DNA of 64,000 bases, from the NCBI RefSeq assembly GCF_029962485.1, contig NZ_CP073637.1, positions 372,001-436,000 on the forward strand, written 5' to 3'. Source of the DNA: Burkholderia cepacia (GTDB taxonomy: Bacteria > Pseudomonadota > Gammaproteobacteria > Burkholderiales > Burkholderiaceae). Below, one piece after another: positions 8,785-16,722 of the stretch (position 1 is the stretch's first letter; each line of letters opens with the position of its first letter). Position numbers and translations under genes: made by a program. The notes beneath the pieces are model-generated. The model worked only from the letters and a program-made list of their open reading frames with translations. It made no database searches and was not told the DNA's origin.

Positions 8785-8820
8785 TCCTTTTGGGTACGCG
8801 CATTGCGCGTTACGGAAGGA
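8785..8820 (+). promoter_or_regulatory. Possible SD-masking hairpin, expression platform of the TPP riboswitch
   Basis: Bases TCCTT (8785-8789) can pair with AAGGA (8816-8820), which is part of the only strong ribosome binding sequence here (GGAAGGA, 8814-8820). Inside lies a perfect 6-bp hairpin, ACGCGC/GCGCGT (8796-8801 and 8805-8810) with a three-base loop. The arrangement could hide the SD site of the following short ORF when the riboswitch is bound. This is inferred from pairing alone. Confidence 0.4.
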
Positions 8821-8943
8821 ATGATGACCGCACAATCTTCAGTCTTTTGCTTGATTCCCGGCCCGATGCCGCGTGCGTTCGCACGGGGCGGCGCGCGCGC
8901 GTCGACGTTCGTCGTGCACGCTTGCGTGGAGGGCGCGCGATGA
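8821..8943 (+). CDS. Possible 40-residue leader peptide before thiO
   Basis: A short frame starts at ATG 8821 (or the ATG at 8824), directly after a GGAAGGA ribosome binding site. It runs 40 codons and stops in the ATGA that also holds the thiO start. The product begins MMTAQSSVFCLIPGP and resembles no family I know. thiO has no good ribosome binding site of its own, so translation of this frame could be what loads ribosomes onto thiO, with the riboswitch acting on the leader. It may instead be a chance frame in GC-rich DNA. Confidence 0.35.
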   Translation: MMTAQSSVFCLIPGPMPRAFARGGARASTFVVHACVEGAR

Positions 8944-10076
8944 ACGTCCAGGATGCACGGCCCGATTTCGCGGTGCTCGGCGGCGGCCTCGTCGGCCGCC
9001 TGATCGCATGGCGGCTCGCGGGCGACGGGCACCGCGTCGCGCTCTACGAGCGCGGCGGCCCGGACGGCGAGCAGTCGGCCGCGTGGATCGCCGCCGCGAT
9101 GCTCGCGCCGCTCGCGGAAGCGGCGAGCGCGGAGCTGCTGATCACCGAGCTCGGCGCCGCGTCGCTCGAACGCTGGCCGCAGTGTCTCGCGGAATTGCCC
9201 GAACCCGTCTTCTTCCAGCATCACGGCACCCTCGTCGTCTGGCACCATGCGGACCGCGCGGAGGCGCCGCTGTTCGAGCGGCGTGTGCGCGCGAACGCGC
9301 CGGCCGACCTGTTCGACGGCGGCTTCGTGACGCTCGCCGGCGCGCAGGTCGATGCGGCCGAGCCGGTGCTCGCGGGCCGCTTCGCGCGCGGCCTGCTGCT
9401 GCCGAACGAAGGCCAGCTCGACAATCGCCAGGCGCTGCGCGCGCTGGCTGCGGGCCTCGCCGAACGCGGCGTCGACCTGCACTGGCACGTCACGATCGAC
9501 GATGCGAACCTGCCCGCCGCGCATTTCACGATCGATTGCCGCGGGCTCGGCGCGAAATCCGCGCTGCCCGCGCTGCGCGGCATCCGTGGCGAAGTCGCGC
9601 GCGTGCATGCGCCGGGCATCGGGCTCACCCGGCCCGTGCGGCTGCTGCATCCGCGGTATCCGCTGTACATCGCGCCGAAGCAGGACGATCTCTATGTGAT
9701 CGGCGCGACCGAAGTGGAGGGCGAGGACATGTCGCCCGTCAGCGTGCGCTCCGCGCTAGAACTGCTGAGCGCGGCGTTCTCCGTGCACCCGGCGTTCGGC
9801 GAGGCGCGCATCCTCGAACTCAATGCGCAGTGCCGGCCGACGCTGCCCGATCACCGCCCGGCGGTGATCTGGGACGGCGCGTCGACGCTCGCCGTCAACG
9901 GCCTGTACCGGCACGGCTTCATGATCGCGCCGGAAGTCGCGCAGGCGGCCGTCGCGTTCGCGCAAGCCGCGCTCGGCGGCGCGTTCGGCGACGCCGCCGC
10001 GTTCGCCGCGTGGCGCGACGCCGCGCGCTGGCCGACGCTCCTTCATCACCGCAGCGACGCGCGCCAGCCGGCCTGA
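8940..10076 (+). CDS. thiO: Glycine oxidase / FAD-dependent thiamine synthesis oxidoreductase
   Basis: A 378-residue flavoenzyme. In thiamine synthesis ThiO oxidises glycine to the imine (dehydroglycine) used by ThiG to build the thiazole ring. The N-terminus has the FAD Rossmann motif (VLGGGLVGRLIAWRLA) ending with the acidic strand ALYERG, and the C-terminus has the RPTLPDHRPAV and GLYRHGFMIAPE segments found in this family. The ATG at 8940 is chosen because it overlaps the preceding short frame (ATGA), starts just before the Rossmann fold, and upstream in-frame codons show no similarity. It is the first enzyme gene of the riboswitch-controlled operon, directly before thiS and thiG. Confidence 0.88.
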   Translation: MNVQDARPDFAVLGGGLVGRLIAWRLAGDGHRVALYERGGPDGEQSAAWIAAAMLAPLAEAASAELLITELGAASLERWPQCLAELPEPVFFQHHGTLVVWHHADRAEAPLFERRVRANAPADLFDGGFVTLAGAQVDAAEPVLAGRFARGLLLPNEGQLDNRQALRALAAGLAERGVDLHWHVTIDDANLPAAHFTIDCRGLGAKSALPALRGIRGEVARVHAPGIGLTRPVRLLHPRYPLYIAPKQDDLYVIGATEVEGEDMSPVSVRSALELLSAAFSVHPAFGEARILELNAQCRPTLPDHRPAVIWDGASTLAVNGLYRHGFMIAPEVAQAAVAFAQAALGGAFGDAAAFAAWRDAARWPTLLHHRSDARQPA

Positions 10077-10108
10077 CGCGCGCCGCCGACCGAATCCGAC
10101 CGAGCCTC

Positions 10109-10306
10109 ATGGATATCCAGATCAACCAACAGACCCTGACGCTGCCCGACGGCGCGACGGTGGCCGACGCGCTCGCCGCGTACGGCGCGCGTCCGCCGTA
10201 CGCGGTTGCGCTGAACGGCAATTTCGTCGCGCGCACGCAGCATGCGGCGCGCGCGCTCGCGACGGGCGACAAGCTCGACGTCGTGCACCCCGTCGCGGGC
10301 GGCTGA
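10109..10306 (+). CDS. thiS: Sulfur carrier protein ThiS
   Basis: A 65-residue ubiquitin-like protein that carries sulfur as a C-terminal thiocarboxylate and gives it to ThiG. The chain ends in the required Gly-Gly (HPVAGG), and the DGATVADAL and PYAVALNGNFV segments match the beta-grasp fold of ThiS. Length is normal. It lies 32 bases after thiO and 37 bases before thiG, its direct partner. Confidence 0.93.
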   Translation: MDIQINQQTLTLPDGATVADALAAYGARPPYAVALNGNFVARTQHAARALATGDKLDVVHPVAGG

Positions 10307-10343
10307 CGCCGCCGGTTCGCCCCCGCTCTTCCAGGAAAACGAC

Positions 10344-11159
10344 ATGACGTCCCTCACATCCGCCGACGCGCTGACGCTGTACGGCGAAACCTTCGCAAGC
10401 CGCGTGCTGCTCGGCACGTCGCGCTATCCGTCGCTGCAGTCGCTGTCCGATTCGATCGCCGCGTCGCGTCCCGGTATGGTGACGGTCGCGCTGCGCCGCC
10501 AGATGACGGGCGGCACGGCCGAAGCCGGCTTCTTCGACCTGCTCAAGCGCCACGCGGTGCCGCTGCTGCCGAACACGGCCGGCTGCCAGACCGTCGCCGA
10601 GGCCGTGACGACCGCGCACATGGCGCGCGAGGTGTTCGGCACCGACTGGATCAAGCTCGAGCTGATCGGCGACGACTACACGCTGCAGCCCGATCCGGTC
10701 GGGCTGATCGAGGCCGCCGCGCAACTGGTCAAGGACGGTTTCAAGGTGCTGCCGTACTGCACCGAGGATCTCGTGATCGGCCGGCGCCTGCTCGATGTCG
10801 GCTGCGAGGCGCTGATGCCGTGGGGTGCGCCGATCGGCACGGGCAAGGGCGTTGTGAACCCGTACGGCCTGCGCGTGCTGCGCGAGCGGCTGCCCGACGT
10901 GCCGCTGATCGTCGACGCGGGGCTCGGCGTGCCGTCGCATGCTTGCCAGGTGATGGAGTGGGGCTTCGACGGCGTGCTGCTGAACACGGCCGTGTCGCAG
11001 GCCACGCACCCGGAGATCATGGCGCGCGCCTTTGCGCAGGGCGTCGAAGCGGGGCGTGCCGCGTATCTGGCGGGGCCGATGGACGCGCGCGAAACCGCGC
11101 ACGCCAGCACGCCGGTCGTCGGCATGCCGTTCTGGCACCAGGACGGGGGCGGCGCATGA
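10344..11159 (+). CDS. thiG: Thiazole synthase
   Basis: A 271-residue TIM-barrel enzyme that condenses deoxyxylulose 5-phosphate, dehydroglycine and the ThiS thiocarboxylate to the thiazole phosphate. Seen motifs: LLGTSRYPS near residue 25, the catalytic-lysine strand WIKLELIGDD near residue 105, the CTEDLVIGRRL segment, and the phosphate-binding stretches around VDAGLGVPS and DGVLLNTAV. The ATG follows AGGAAA by seven bases. The stop overlaps the thiE start (ATGA), so the two are translationally coupled. Confidence 0.95.
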   Translation: MTSLTSADALTLYGETFASRVLLGTSRYPSLQSLSDSIAASRPGMVTVALRRQMTGGTAEAGFFDLLKRHAVPLLPNTAGCQTVAEAVTTAHMAREVFGTDWIKLELIGDDYTLQPDPVGLIEAAAQLVKDGFKVLPYCTEDLVIGRRLLDVGCEALMPWGAPIGTGKGVVNPYGLRVLRERLPDVPLIVDAGLGVPSHACQVMEWGFDGVLLNTAVSQATHPEIMARAFAQGVEAGRAAYLAGPMDARETAHASTPVVGMPFWHQDGGGA

Positions 11160-12280
11160 GCGCGCGCTTCGCTGATGCATTCTGGCCGCCGGCCGACGAG
11201 CTGGCCGAAGCGGCCGAACGGATTCGCGCCCGCCTGGGCGACTGGCCGGACGGCGCGGCGCCGTGGCGGCTCTGCGTGGCGGTGCCCGACGCGCCGGCTG
11301 ACGGCGACGTGCTGATCGTGTCGGCCGGCGACCGCACCGCGCAGGCGCGCGCGTCGGCCGCATCGCGGCCGGCCTCGCCGGACGCGGTCGCGATCGAATT
11401 CGACGAGCAGGGTGCGGTGCTACATGCGGCGGGCGCGCGCTACGCGCTCGAAGCCGCGCATCCGCTAGCGGACGACTGGATCGCGGCGCTTGCGGCATTC
11501 CTCGATTGCGGCTTCGCGCCGGTTGATGCACTGGTGCTCGCGCTGGCCTGGCGCGACGGCGACGAGACCCGCGCCGACGATGCGTGGCCGGTCGACGCCG
11601 CGCGGTTCCCCAGGGTCGCCGGGCTGCCGCCCGCGCCGGAGCCGGCGTTCGCGCCGTGCCCCGCGCAACTCGGCCTCTATCCGGTCGTCCCGGATGCGGA
11701 CTGGGTCGAACGCGTGCTCGATGGCGGCGCGCGGACCGTGCAACTGCGCATGAAAGGCGCGACGCCGGATGCGCTGCGCCGGGAAATCGCGCGCGCGGTC
11801 GCGGCGGGGCGCCGCTATCCCGATGCGCGCGTGTTCATCAACGATCACTGGCAGATCGCAGCAGATGAGGGTGCGTACGGCGTTCATCTGGGTCAGGAAG
11901 ACCTCGAGACGGCCGATCTGGCCGCAATTGCGCGCGCGGGCCTGCGGCTCGGACTTTCGAGCCATGGTTATTACGAGATGTTGCGGGCGTTGCACGAGCG
12001 CCCGAGCTACCTCGCGCTCGGCCCCGTCTACGCGACCGCCACGAAGGCCGTTGCCGCGCCGCCGCAGGGCCTCGCGCGGATTGCCCGCTATGCGCGCTTC
12101 GCGGGCGCGCGGGCGCCGCTCGTTGCGATCGGCGGGGTCGGGCTCGACGCGCTGCCGGCCGTGCTGGCGACGGGCGTCGGCAGCGTGGCGGTGGTCAGTG
12201 CGGTCACGGGCGCAGCCGACTATCGGACGGCGCTTATTGCACTGCAGCAGTGCTTTCCCGGACAATTTGACAATCATTGA
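11156..12280 (+). CDS. thiE: Thiamine-phosphate synthase with a long N-terminal extension
   Basis: A 374-residue protein, while ordinary ThiE has about 210. The C-terminal part, from about residue 172, is a normal ThiE TIM barrel: QLRMKG, FINDHWQIA, GVHLGQEDL, LGLSSHGYYE and YLALGPVYATATK are all there. It couples the pyrimidine and thiazole phosphates to thiamine phosphate. The first 165 residues are Ala- and Asp-rich and match no motif I can name; the stretch around residues 105-132 (ALAAFLDCGFAPVDALVLAL) loosely recalls the C-terminal helix region of ThiD kinases, so it may be a worn ThiD remnant. The start overlaps thiG (ATGA). Last gene of the operon. Confidence 0.88.
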   Translation: MSARFADAFWPPADELAEAAERIRARLGDWPDGAAPWRLCVAVPDAPADGDVLIVSAGDRTAQARASAASRPASPDAVAIEFDEQGAVLHAAGARYALEAAHPLADDWIAALAAFLDCGFAPVDALVLALAWRDGDETRADDAWPVDAARFPRVAGLPPAPEPAFAPCPAQLGLYPVVPDADWVERVLDGGARTVQLRMKGATPDALRREIARAVAAGRRYPDARVFINDHWQIAADEGAYGVHLGQEDLETADLAAIARAGLRLGLSSHGYYEMLRALHERPSYLALGPVYATATKAVAAPPQGLARIARYARFAGARAPLVAIGGVGLDALPAVLATGVGSVAVVSAVTGAADYRTALIALQQCFPGQFDNH

Positions 12281-12302
12281 CCGCAGGGCCCGGAACGGCG
12301 TC

Positions 12303-12332
12303 ACGACATCATTCCAATGCAGGCCCTATAAT
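12303..12332 (+). promoter_or_regulatory. Likely promoter of the mla operon
   Basis: A perfect TATAAT -10 box (12327-12332) is preceded at 18 bases by ACGACA (12303-12308), which shares four bases with the -35 consensus. Transcription would start near 12339, about 26 bases before the mlaF start. An AAGGA at 12349-12353 is the probable ribosome binding site. Confidence 0.6.
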
Positions 12333-12364
12333 TCGGCGTTCTGCGTATAAGGACTGTCAGCTCC

Positions 12365-13186
12365 GTGAGCCCCACTCCTACCGAGACCCTGCTGGAACTT
12401 CGCGACGTCGACTTTGGCTACGGCGACCGCCTCGTCCTGTCCAACCTGAACCTGCGCTTCGGGCGTGGGCAGGTCGTCGCGGTCATGGGCGGCTCGGGTT
12501 GCGGCAAGACCACCGTGCTGCGCCTGGTCGGCGGCCTCGTGCGTGCGCGTCGCGGCCAGGTGCTGTTCGACGGCGCCGATGTCGGCGCGCAAACGCGTGA
12601 CGGCCTGTATGCGCTGCGCCGCAAGATGGGCATGCTGTTCCAGTTCGGCGCGTTGTTCACCGACATGTCGGTATTCGAGAACGTCGCGTTCGCGCTGCGC
12701 GAACATACCGACCTGCCCGAAGACCTGATCCGCGACCTCGTGCTGATGAAGCTCAACGCGGTCGGCCTGCGCGGCGCGCGCGACCTGATGCCGTCCGAGG
12801 TATCGGGCGGGATGGCGCGCCGGATCGCGCTCGCCCGCGCGATCGCGCTCGATCCGCAGCTCATCATGTACGACGAGCCGTTCGCGGGCCTCGACCCGAT
12901 CTCGCTCGGCATCACCGCGAACCTGATCCGCACGCTGAACCAGGCACTCGGCGCGACGTCGATCCTCGTCACGCACGACGTGCCGGAATCGTTCGCGATC
13001 GCCGACTACGTGTACTTTCTGGCCAACGGCGGCGTGCTCGCGCAGGGTACGCCCGACGAGCTGCGCGCGTCGACCGATCCGAGCGTGCGGCAGTTCATCG
13101 ACGGCGCACCGGACGGCCCGTTCAAATTTCATTACACGAGCCCGCCGCTCGCAGCGGATTTCGGGCTCGGCGGAGGGCGCGCATGA
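12365..13186 (+). CDS. mlaF: Phospholipid ABC transporter ATPase MlaF
   Basis: The ATPase of the inner-membrane Mla complex, which moves phospholipids between the inner membrane and the periplasmic carrier MlaC to keep outer-membrane asymmetry. The 273-residue chain has Walker A (GGSGCGKTT, near residue 42), the Q-loop FQFGALF, the ABC signature in the MlaF form VSGGMARR, Walker B ([13 protein letters not shown]) and the switch His (VTHD). The start is GTG at 12365, eleven bases after AAGGA; no better start lies between the promoter and the Walker A motif. The gene ends in a four-base ATGA overlap with mlaE. Confidence 0.94.
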   Translation: MSPTPTETLLELRDVDFGYGDRLVLSNLNLRFGRGQVVAVMGGSGCGKTTVLRLVGGLVRARRGQVLFDGADVGAQTRDGLYALRRKMGMLFQFGALFTDMSVFENVAFALREHTDLPEDLIRDLVLMKLNAVGLRGARDLMPSEVSGGMARRIALARAIALDPQLIMYDEPFAGLDPISLGITANLIRTLNQALGATSILVTHDVPESFAIADYVYFLANGGVLAQGTPDELRASTDPSVRQFIDGAPDGPFKFHYTSPPLAADFGLGGGRA

Positions 13187-13950
13187 TCAGCGCGATCGGA
13201 CGTTACGTCATCGGCGGCCTCGAGCGCGCGGGCTACGGCACGCGGCTGTTCGTGCGCCTCGTGCTGGAATTCTTCCCGCTGCTGCGCCGGCCGCGGCTGG
13301 TCACGAAGCAGATCCACTTCCTCGGCAACTATTCGTTCGTGATCATTGCCGTGTCGGGGCTGTTCGTCGGCTTCGTGCTCGGCCTGCAGGGGTATTACAC
13401 GCTGAACCGCTACGGTTCCGAGCAGGCGCTCGGCCTGCTGGTCGCGCTGTCGCTCGTGCGCGAGCTCGGGCCGGTCGTCACCGCGCTGCTGTTCGCGGGC
13501 CGCGCGGGCACGTCGCTCACGGCCGAGATCGGTCTGATGAAAGCCGGCGAACAGCTCACCGCGCTCGAGATGATGGCGGTCGACCCGATCAAGACGGTGA
13601 TCGCGCCGCGCCTGTGGGCGGGCATCATCGCGATGCCGCTGCTCGCCGCGATCTTCAACGCGGTCGGCGTGCTTGGCGGGTACTTCGTCGGCGTCGTGCT
13701 GATCGGCGTCGATCCGGGCGCGTTCTGGTCGCAGATGCAGGGCGGGGTCCAGGTCTGGGCCGACGTCGGCAACGGTGTGATCAAGAGCATCGTGTTCGGG
13801 TTCGCCGTGACCTTCATTGCGCTGTATCAGGGGTATGAAGCGAAGCCCACGCCCGAAGGCGTGTCGCGCGCGACCACCAAGACGGTCGTGTTCGCGTCGC
13901 TCGCCGTACTCGGCCTCGATTTCCTGCTGACCGCGCTGATGTTCAGCTAA
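13183..13950 (+). CDS. mlaE: Phospholipid ABC transporter permease MlaE
   Basis: A 255-residue inner-membrane permease of the MlaE (YrbE) family with about five hydrophobic segments. Family features are [22 protein letters not shown] near residue 45, the [25 protein letters not shown] stretch with conserved Arg and Glu near residue 90, and [14 protein letters not shown] sequence ([12 protein letters not shown]). It pairs with MlaF and the MlaD ring. The start overlaps mlaF by four bases. Confidence 0.95.
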   Translation: MISAIGRYVIGGLERAGYGTRLFVRLVLEFFPLLRRPRLVTKQIHFLGNYSFVIIAVSGLFVGFVLGLQGYYTLNRYGSEQALGLLVALSLVRELGPVVTALLFAGRAGTSLTAEIGLMKAGEQLTALEMMAVDPIKTVIAPRLWAGIIAMPLLAAIFNAVGVLGGYFVGVVLIGVDPGAFWSQMQGGVQVWADVGNGVIKSIVFGFAVTFIALYQGYEAKPTPEGVSRATTKTVVFASLAVLGLDFLLTALMFS

Positions 13951-13974
13951 GCCTCAGCCAAGCCAAATTTTGGG

Positions 13975-14526
13975 ATGACGATGAAAAAGACTGCTCTCGA
14001 CTTCTGGGTCGGCCTGTTCGTGGTGGTGGGCTTCCTTGCGGTGCTGTTCCTGGCGCTGAAGGTCGGCAACATGAGCTCGCTGTCGTTTCAGCCGACCTAT
14101 GCAGTGAAGATGAAATTCGACAATATCGGCGGGTTGAAGCCGCGCGCGGCCGTGAAGAGTGCCGGCGTCGTGGTCGGCCGCGTGAAGTCGATCGGCTTCG
14201 ACACGAACACGTACCAGGCGCTCGTGACGATCGATGTCGACGGCCAGTATCAATTCCCGAAGGATTCGTCGGCGAAGATCCTGACGTCGGGCCTGCTTGG
14301 CGAGCAATATATTGGTCTCGACCCGGGCGGTGACACCGAAATGCTGAAGACGGGCGATACGATCACGATGACGCAGTCGGCGATCGTGCTCGAGAACCTG
14401 ATCGGCCAGTTCCTTTACAGCAAGGCCGCCGATGCGGGCGGTGCGAAGCCGGCAGCCGGTGCACCGGCTGCGCCGGCACCGGTGGCGGTTCCGGCGTCGG
14501 CAGTGTCCGGCGCGGCGGCCCAATAA
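13975..14526 (+). CDS. mlaD: Phospholipid transporter MCE-domain protein MlaD
   Basis: A 183-residue inner-membrane protein. One N-terminal membrane helix (residues 8-30) anchors a periplasmic MCE domain: VKMKFDNIGGLKPRAAVKSAGVVVGRV is the conserved core, followed by SSAKILTSGLLGEQYIGL. MlaD forms the hexameric ring through which lipids pass to MlaC. The tail from about residue 150 is low-complexity Ala-Pro sequence. Two starts are possible, ATG 13975 and ATG 13981; neither has a strong ribosome binding site. It lies 24 bases after mlaE. Confidence 0.93.
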   Translation: MTMKKTALDFWVGLFVVVGFLAVLFLALKVGNMSSLSFQPTYAVKMKFDNIGGLKPRAAVKSAGVVVGRVKSIGFDTNTYQALVTIDVDGQYQFPKDSSAKILTSGLLGEQYIGLDPGGDTEMLKTGDTITMTQSAIVLENLIGQFLYSKAADAGGAKPAAGAPAAPAPVAVPASAVSGAAAQ

Positions 14527-14551
14527 CCACACGAGAGAAAAGAAGAGGGTA

Positions 14552-15517
14552 ATGACCATGCAGACGATCCGCATCAGGCACGCCGCGCTGGCGGTAGCGG
14601 CAGTCGCCGCGTTGAGCGGCTGCGCGACCGTGCAGACGCCGACCAAGGGCGATCCGCTCGAAGGCTTCAACCGGACGATGTACACGTTCAACGACACGGT
14701 CGACACGTACGCGCTGAAGCCGGTCGCGAAGGGCTATCAGTACGTGGTGCCGCAGCCGGTGCGCGACAGCGTGACGAACTTCTTCTCGAACATCGGCGAC
14801 GTCTACATCGCGGCGAACAACATCGTGCAGTTGCGGATCGCGGACGGCGTCGGCGACATCATGCGCGTGGTGATCAACACGGTGTTCGGCGTCGGCGGCC
14901 TGTTCGACGTCGCGACGATCGCGAAGCTGCCGAAGCACACGGCCGACTTCGGGATCACGATGGGCCGCTACGGCATGCCGTCGGGCCCGTACCTCGTGCT
15001 GCCGCTGCTCGGCCCGAGCACGCTGCGCGATACGGCCGGCCTCGGCGTCGACTACGTCGGCAACCCGCTCACCTACGTGAAGCCGGACGGCCTGAGCTGG
15101 GGCCTGTTCGGCGTCAACCTCGTCAACACGCGTTCGAACCTGCTCGGCGCGGGCGACGTGCTGGATGCCGCGGCGCTCGACAAGTATTCGTTCGTGCGCA
15201 ACGCGTACCTGCAGCGCCGCCAGATGCTGATCAGCAACGCGCGCGGCGAGGCAGCCGCGACGTCGAGCAACGACGCGCTGCCGAAGTACGACCTGCCGGA
15301 AGACGGCGCGGCACCGGCGGCAGCCGGCGCGGCCGGTACGGCGGGTGCAGCAGCGGTGGGCGGGGCGCCGGCGGGCGCATCGGGCGCGGCGGTTGCCGCG
15401 CCGGCCTCGGGCACGGCCGAATCGCCGAATCCGGCCAGCGAAACGAACGTGCCGGCGATGCAGGTGGCGCCGCCGTCGCCGGGCGGGTTCCGCTTCCCGA
15501 GCATCCGGCTGCACTGA
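14552..15517 (+). CDS. mlaA: Outer-membrane lipoprotein MlaA (VacJ family)
   Basis: A 321-residue lipoprotein: the signal peptide ends in a lipobox, ALSGC, near residue 23. The mature part is a VacJ/MlaA domain (DPLEGFNRTMYTFND near residue 32, NNIVQLRIADG, FGVGGLFDVA, GPYLVLPLLGPSTLRD). MlaA takes misplaced phospholipids from the outer leaflet and passes them to MlaC. The last 75 residues are Ala/Gly/Pro-rich and dispensable-looking. In E. coli the gene is unlinked; here it sits between mlaD and mlaC. A purine-rich AGAAGAGGG precedes the ATG. Confidence 0.94.
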   Translation: MTMQTIRIRHAALAVAAVAALSGCATVQTPTKGDPLEGFNRTMYTFNDTVDTYALKPVAKGYQYVVPQPVRDSVTNFFSNIGDVYIAANNIVQLRIADGVGDIMRVVINTVFGVGGLFDVATIAKLPKHTADFGITMGRYGMPSGPYLVLPLLGPSTLRDTAGLGVDYVGNPLTYVKPDGLSWGLFGVNLVNTRSNLLGAGDVLDAAALDKYSFVRNAYLQRRQMLISNARGEAAATSSNDALPKYDLPEDGAAPAAAGAAGTAGAAAVGGAPAGASGAAVAAPASGTAESPNPASETNVPAMQVAPPSPGGFRFPSIRLH

Positions 15518-15625
15518 CGGATTTACATTCGTTACAGCCGGAAACGATTCAGTCGGTAGCGTGCGCGAACTTGCGCGTAAGCTACCTGCTCCAACCTCCG
15601 CATCGACTCAATCATGCAGGTCACT

Positions 15626-16258
15626 ATGATGAAAAAACTGTTCCTGATCCCCGTTTTCGCGGCGCTGTTCTCGTTCGGCAGCGCAGCTCACGCGCAAGTC
15701 GACCAGTCGAACCCGCAGGCGCTGATCAAGACGGCGACGCAGCAGGTGCTCGACGAAGTCAAGGCGCAGACGATCAAGCAGGGTGATACCAACCGCATCA
15801 TCACGATCGTCAACAAGGACATCCTGCCGTACACCGATTTCCGCCGCACCACGCAGCTCGCGATGGGCCGCAACTGGCGCACGGCAACGGCCGAGCAGCA
15901 GCAGCAGGTTCAGGAGCAGTTCAAGCTGCTGCTGATCCGCACGTACTCGGGCGCGCTGGCGCAGCTGAAGCCGGACCAGCAGATCCAGTACCCGCCGTTC
16001 CGTGCCGATCCGGCCGACACCGATGTCGTGGTCAAGACGGTCGCGATGAACAACGGCCAGCCGGTCCAGATCGATTACCGCCTGTACAAGTCGGCAAGCG
16101 GCTGGAAGGTGTATGACCTGAACGTGCTCGGCGCGTGGCTGATCCAGACGTACCAGCAGCAGTTCAACGAGAAGATCCAGCAAAGCGGCGTGGACGGCCT
16201 GATCCAGTTCCTCACGCAGCGCAACCAGCAACTTGCCGCTGGCAAGCAAGCGTCGTGA
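15626..16258 (+). CDS. mlaC: Periplasmic phospholipid carrier MlaC
   Basis: A protein of about 210 residues with a Sec signal peptide (MMKKLFLIPVFAALFSF, cleavage after AHA). The mature part is a Tol_Tol_Ttg2/MlaC domain, with DFRRTTQLAMGRNWRTAT near residue 70 and VYDLNVLGAWLIQTYQQQF near residue 165. It ferries lipids across the periplasm between MlaA and MlaFEDB. I chose the ATG at 15626 because it opens directly into the signal peptide; an ATG four codons upstream (15614) is possible. The stop overlaps the next start (GTGA). Confidence 0.92.
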   Translation: MMKKLFLIPVFAALFSFGSAAHAQVDQSNPQALIKTATQQVLDEVKAQTIKQGDTNRIITIVNKDILPYTDFRRTTQLAMGRNWRTATAEQQQQVQEQFKLLLIRTYSGALAQLKPDQQIQYPPFRADPADTDVVVKTVAMNNGQPVQIDYRLYKSASGWKVYDLNVLGAWLIQTYQQQFNEKIQQSGVDGLIQFLTQRNQQLAAGKQAS

Positions 16259-16530
16259 GCGGTTTCGAAGCCGGCTCCTCGCTGACCGTCGCGAGCGCGA
16301 AGTCCGCGCTCGCGGACGGTCTTGCGCGCATCGGCGCGGGCGCCACCGCCGTCGATTGCGCGGCGCTGACGCAGTTCGACTCGTCCGCGCTCGCCGTGCT
16401 GCTCGCATGGCAACGTGCCGCCAAGTCGCGCGGCGCGACCCTCGACATCCGCAATCTCCCTCCGAAGCTCGCCAGCCTCGCGCGCGCCTACGGCGTCGAC
16501 GCGCTCATCGAAGGCACCGGGCGACATTGA
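16255..16530 (+). CDS. mlaB: STAS-domain protein MlaB
   Basis: A 91-residue cytoplasmic STAS protein that binds MlaF and supports its ATPase activity. The core reads CAALTQFDSSALAVLLAW, with the conserved D-S-S/T-like turn of STAS domains, followed by RNLPPKLASLARAYGVDALI. The start GTG at 16255 overlaps the mlaC stop by four bases; the frame is open upstream but within mlaC. It is the last mla gene, and about 190 bases then separate it from the next ATPase gene. Confidence 0.88.
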   Translation: MSGFEAGSSLTVASAKSALADGLARIGAGATAVDCAALTQFDSSALAVLLAWQRAAKSRGATLDIRNLPPKLASLARAYGVDALIEGTGRH

Positions 16531-16620
16531 CCCTGTCCGACCGGAGCCTGCCGCGCCAGCCGGCGTGCGCACGCTTCAGGCCGCGTGCCTCCGGCACCGG
16601 CTCCACCAGCCGGTTTGCCC

Positions 16621-16626
16621 TATAAT
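16621..16626 (+). promoter_or_regulatory. Possible -10 box for the ABC-2 export pair
   Basis: A perfect TATAAT lies in the 192-base gap between mlaB and the next ABC gene, about 97 bases before its start. No good -35 box is found 16-18 bases upstream, so the site is only a candidate. Confidence 0.35.
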
Positions 16627-16722
16627 CAAGCGTTTTGCGGGGCAGCCAATCGGCGTCCGGCCCCCATTTTCATTCGCAGCAAGCACAGAATAGGCGTCGC
16701 GGCCCTTGCGTCGCGCACAGTC

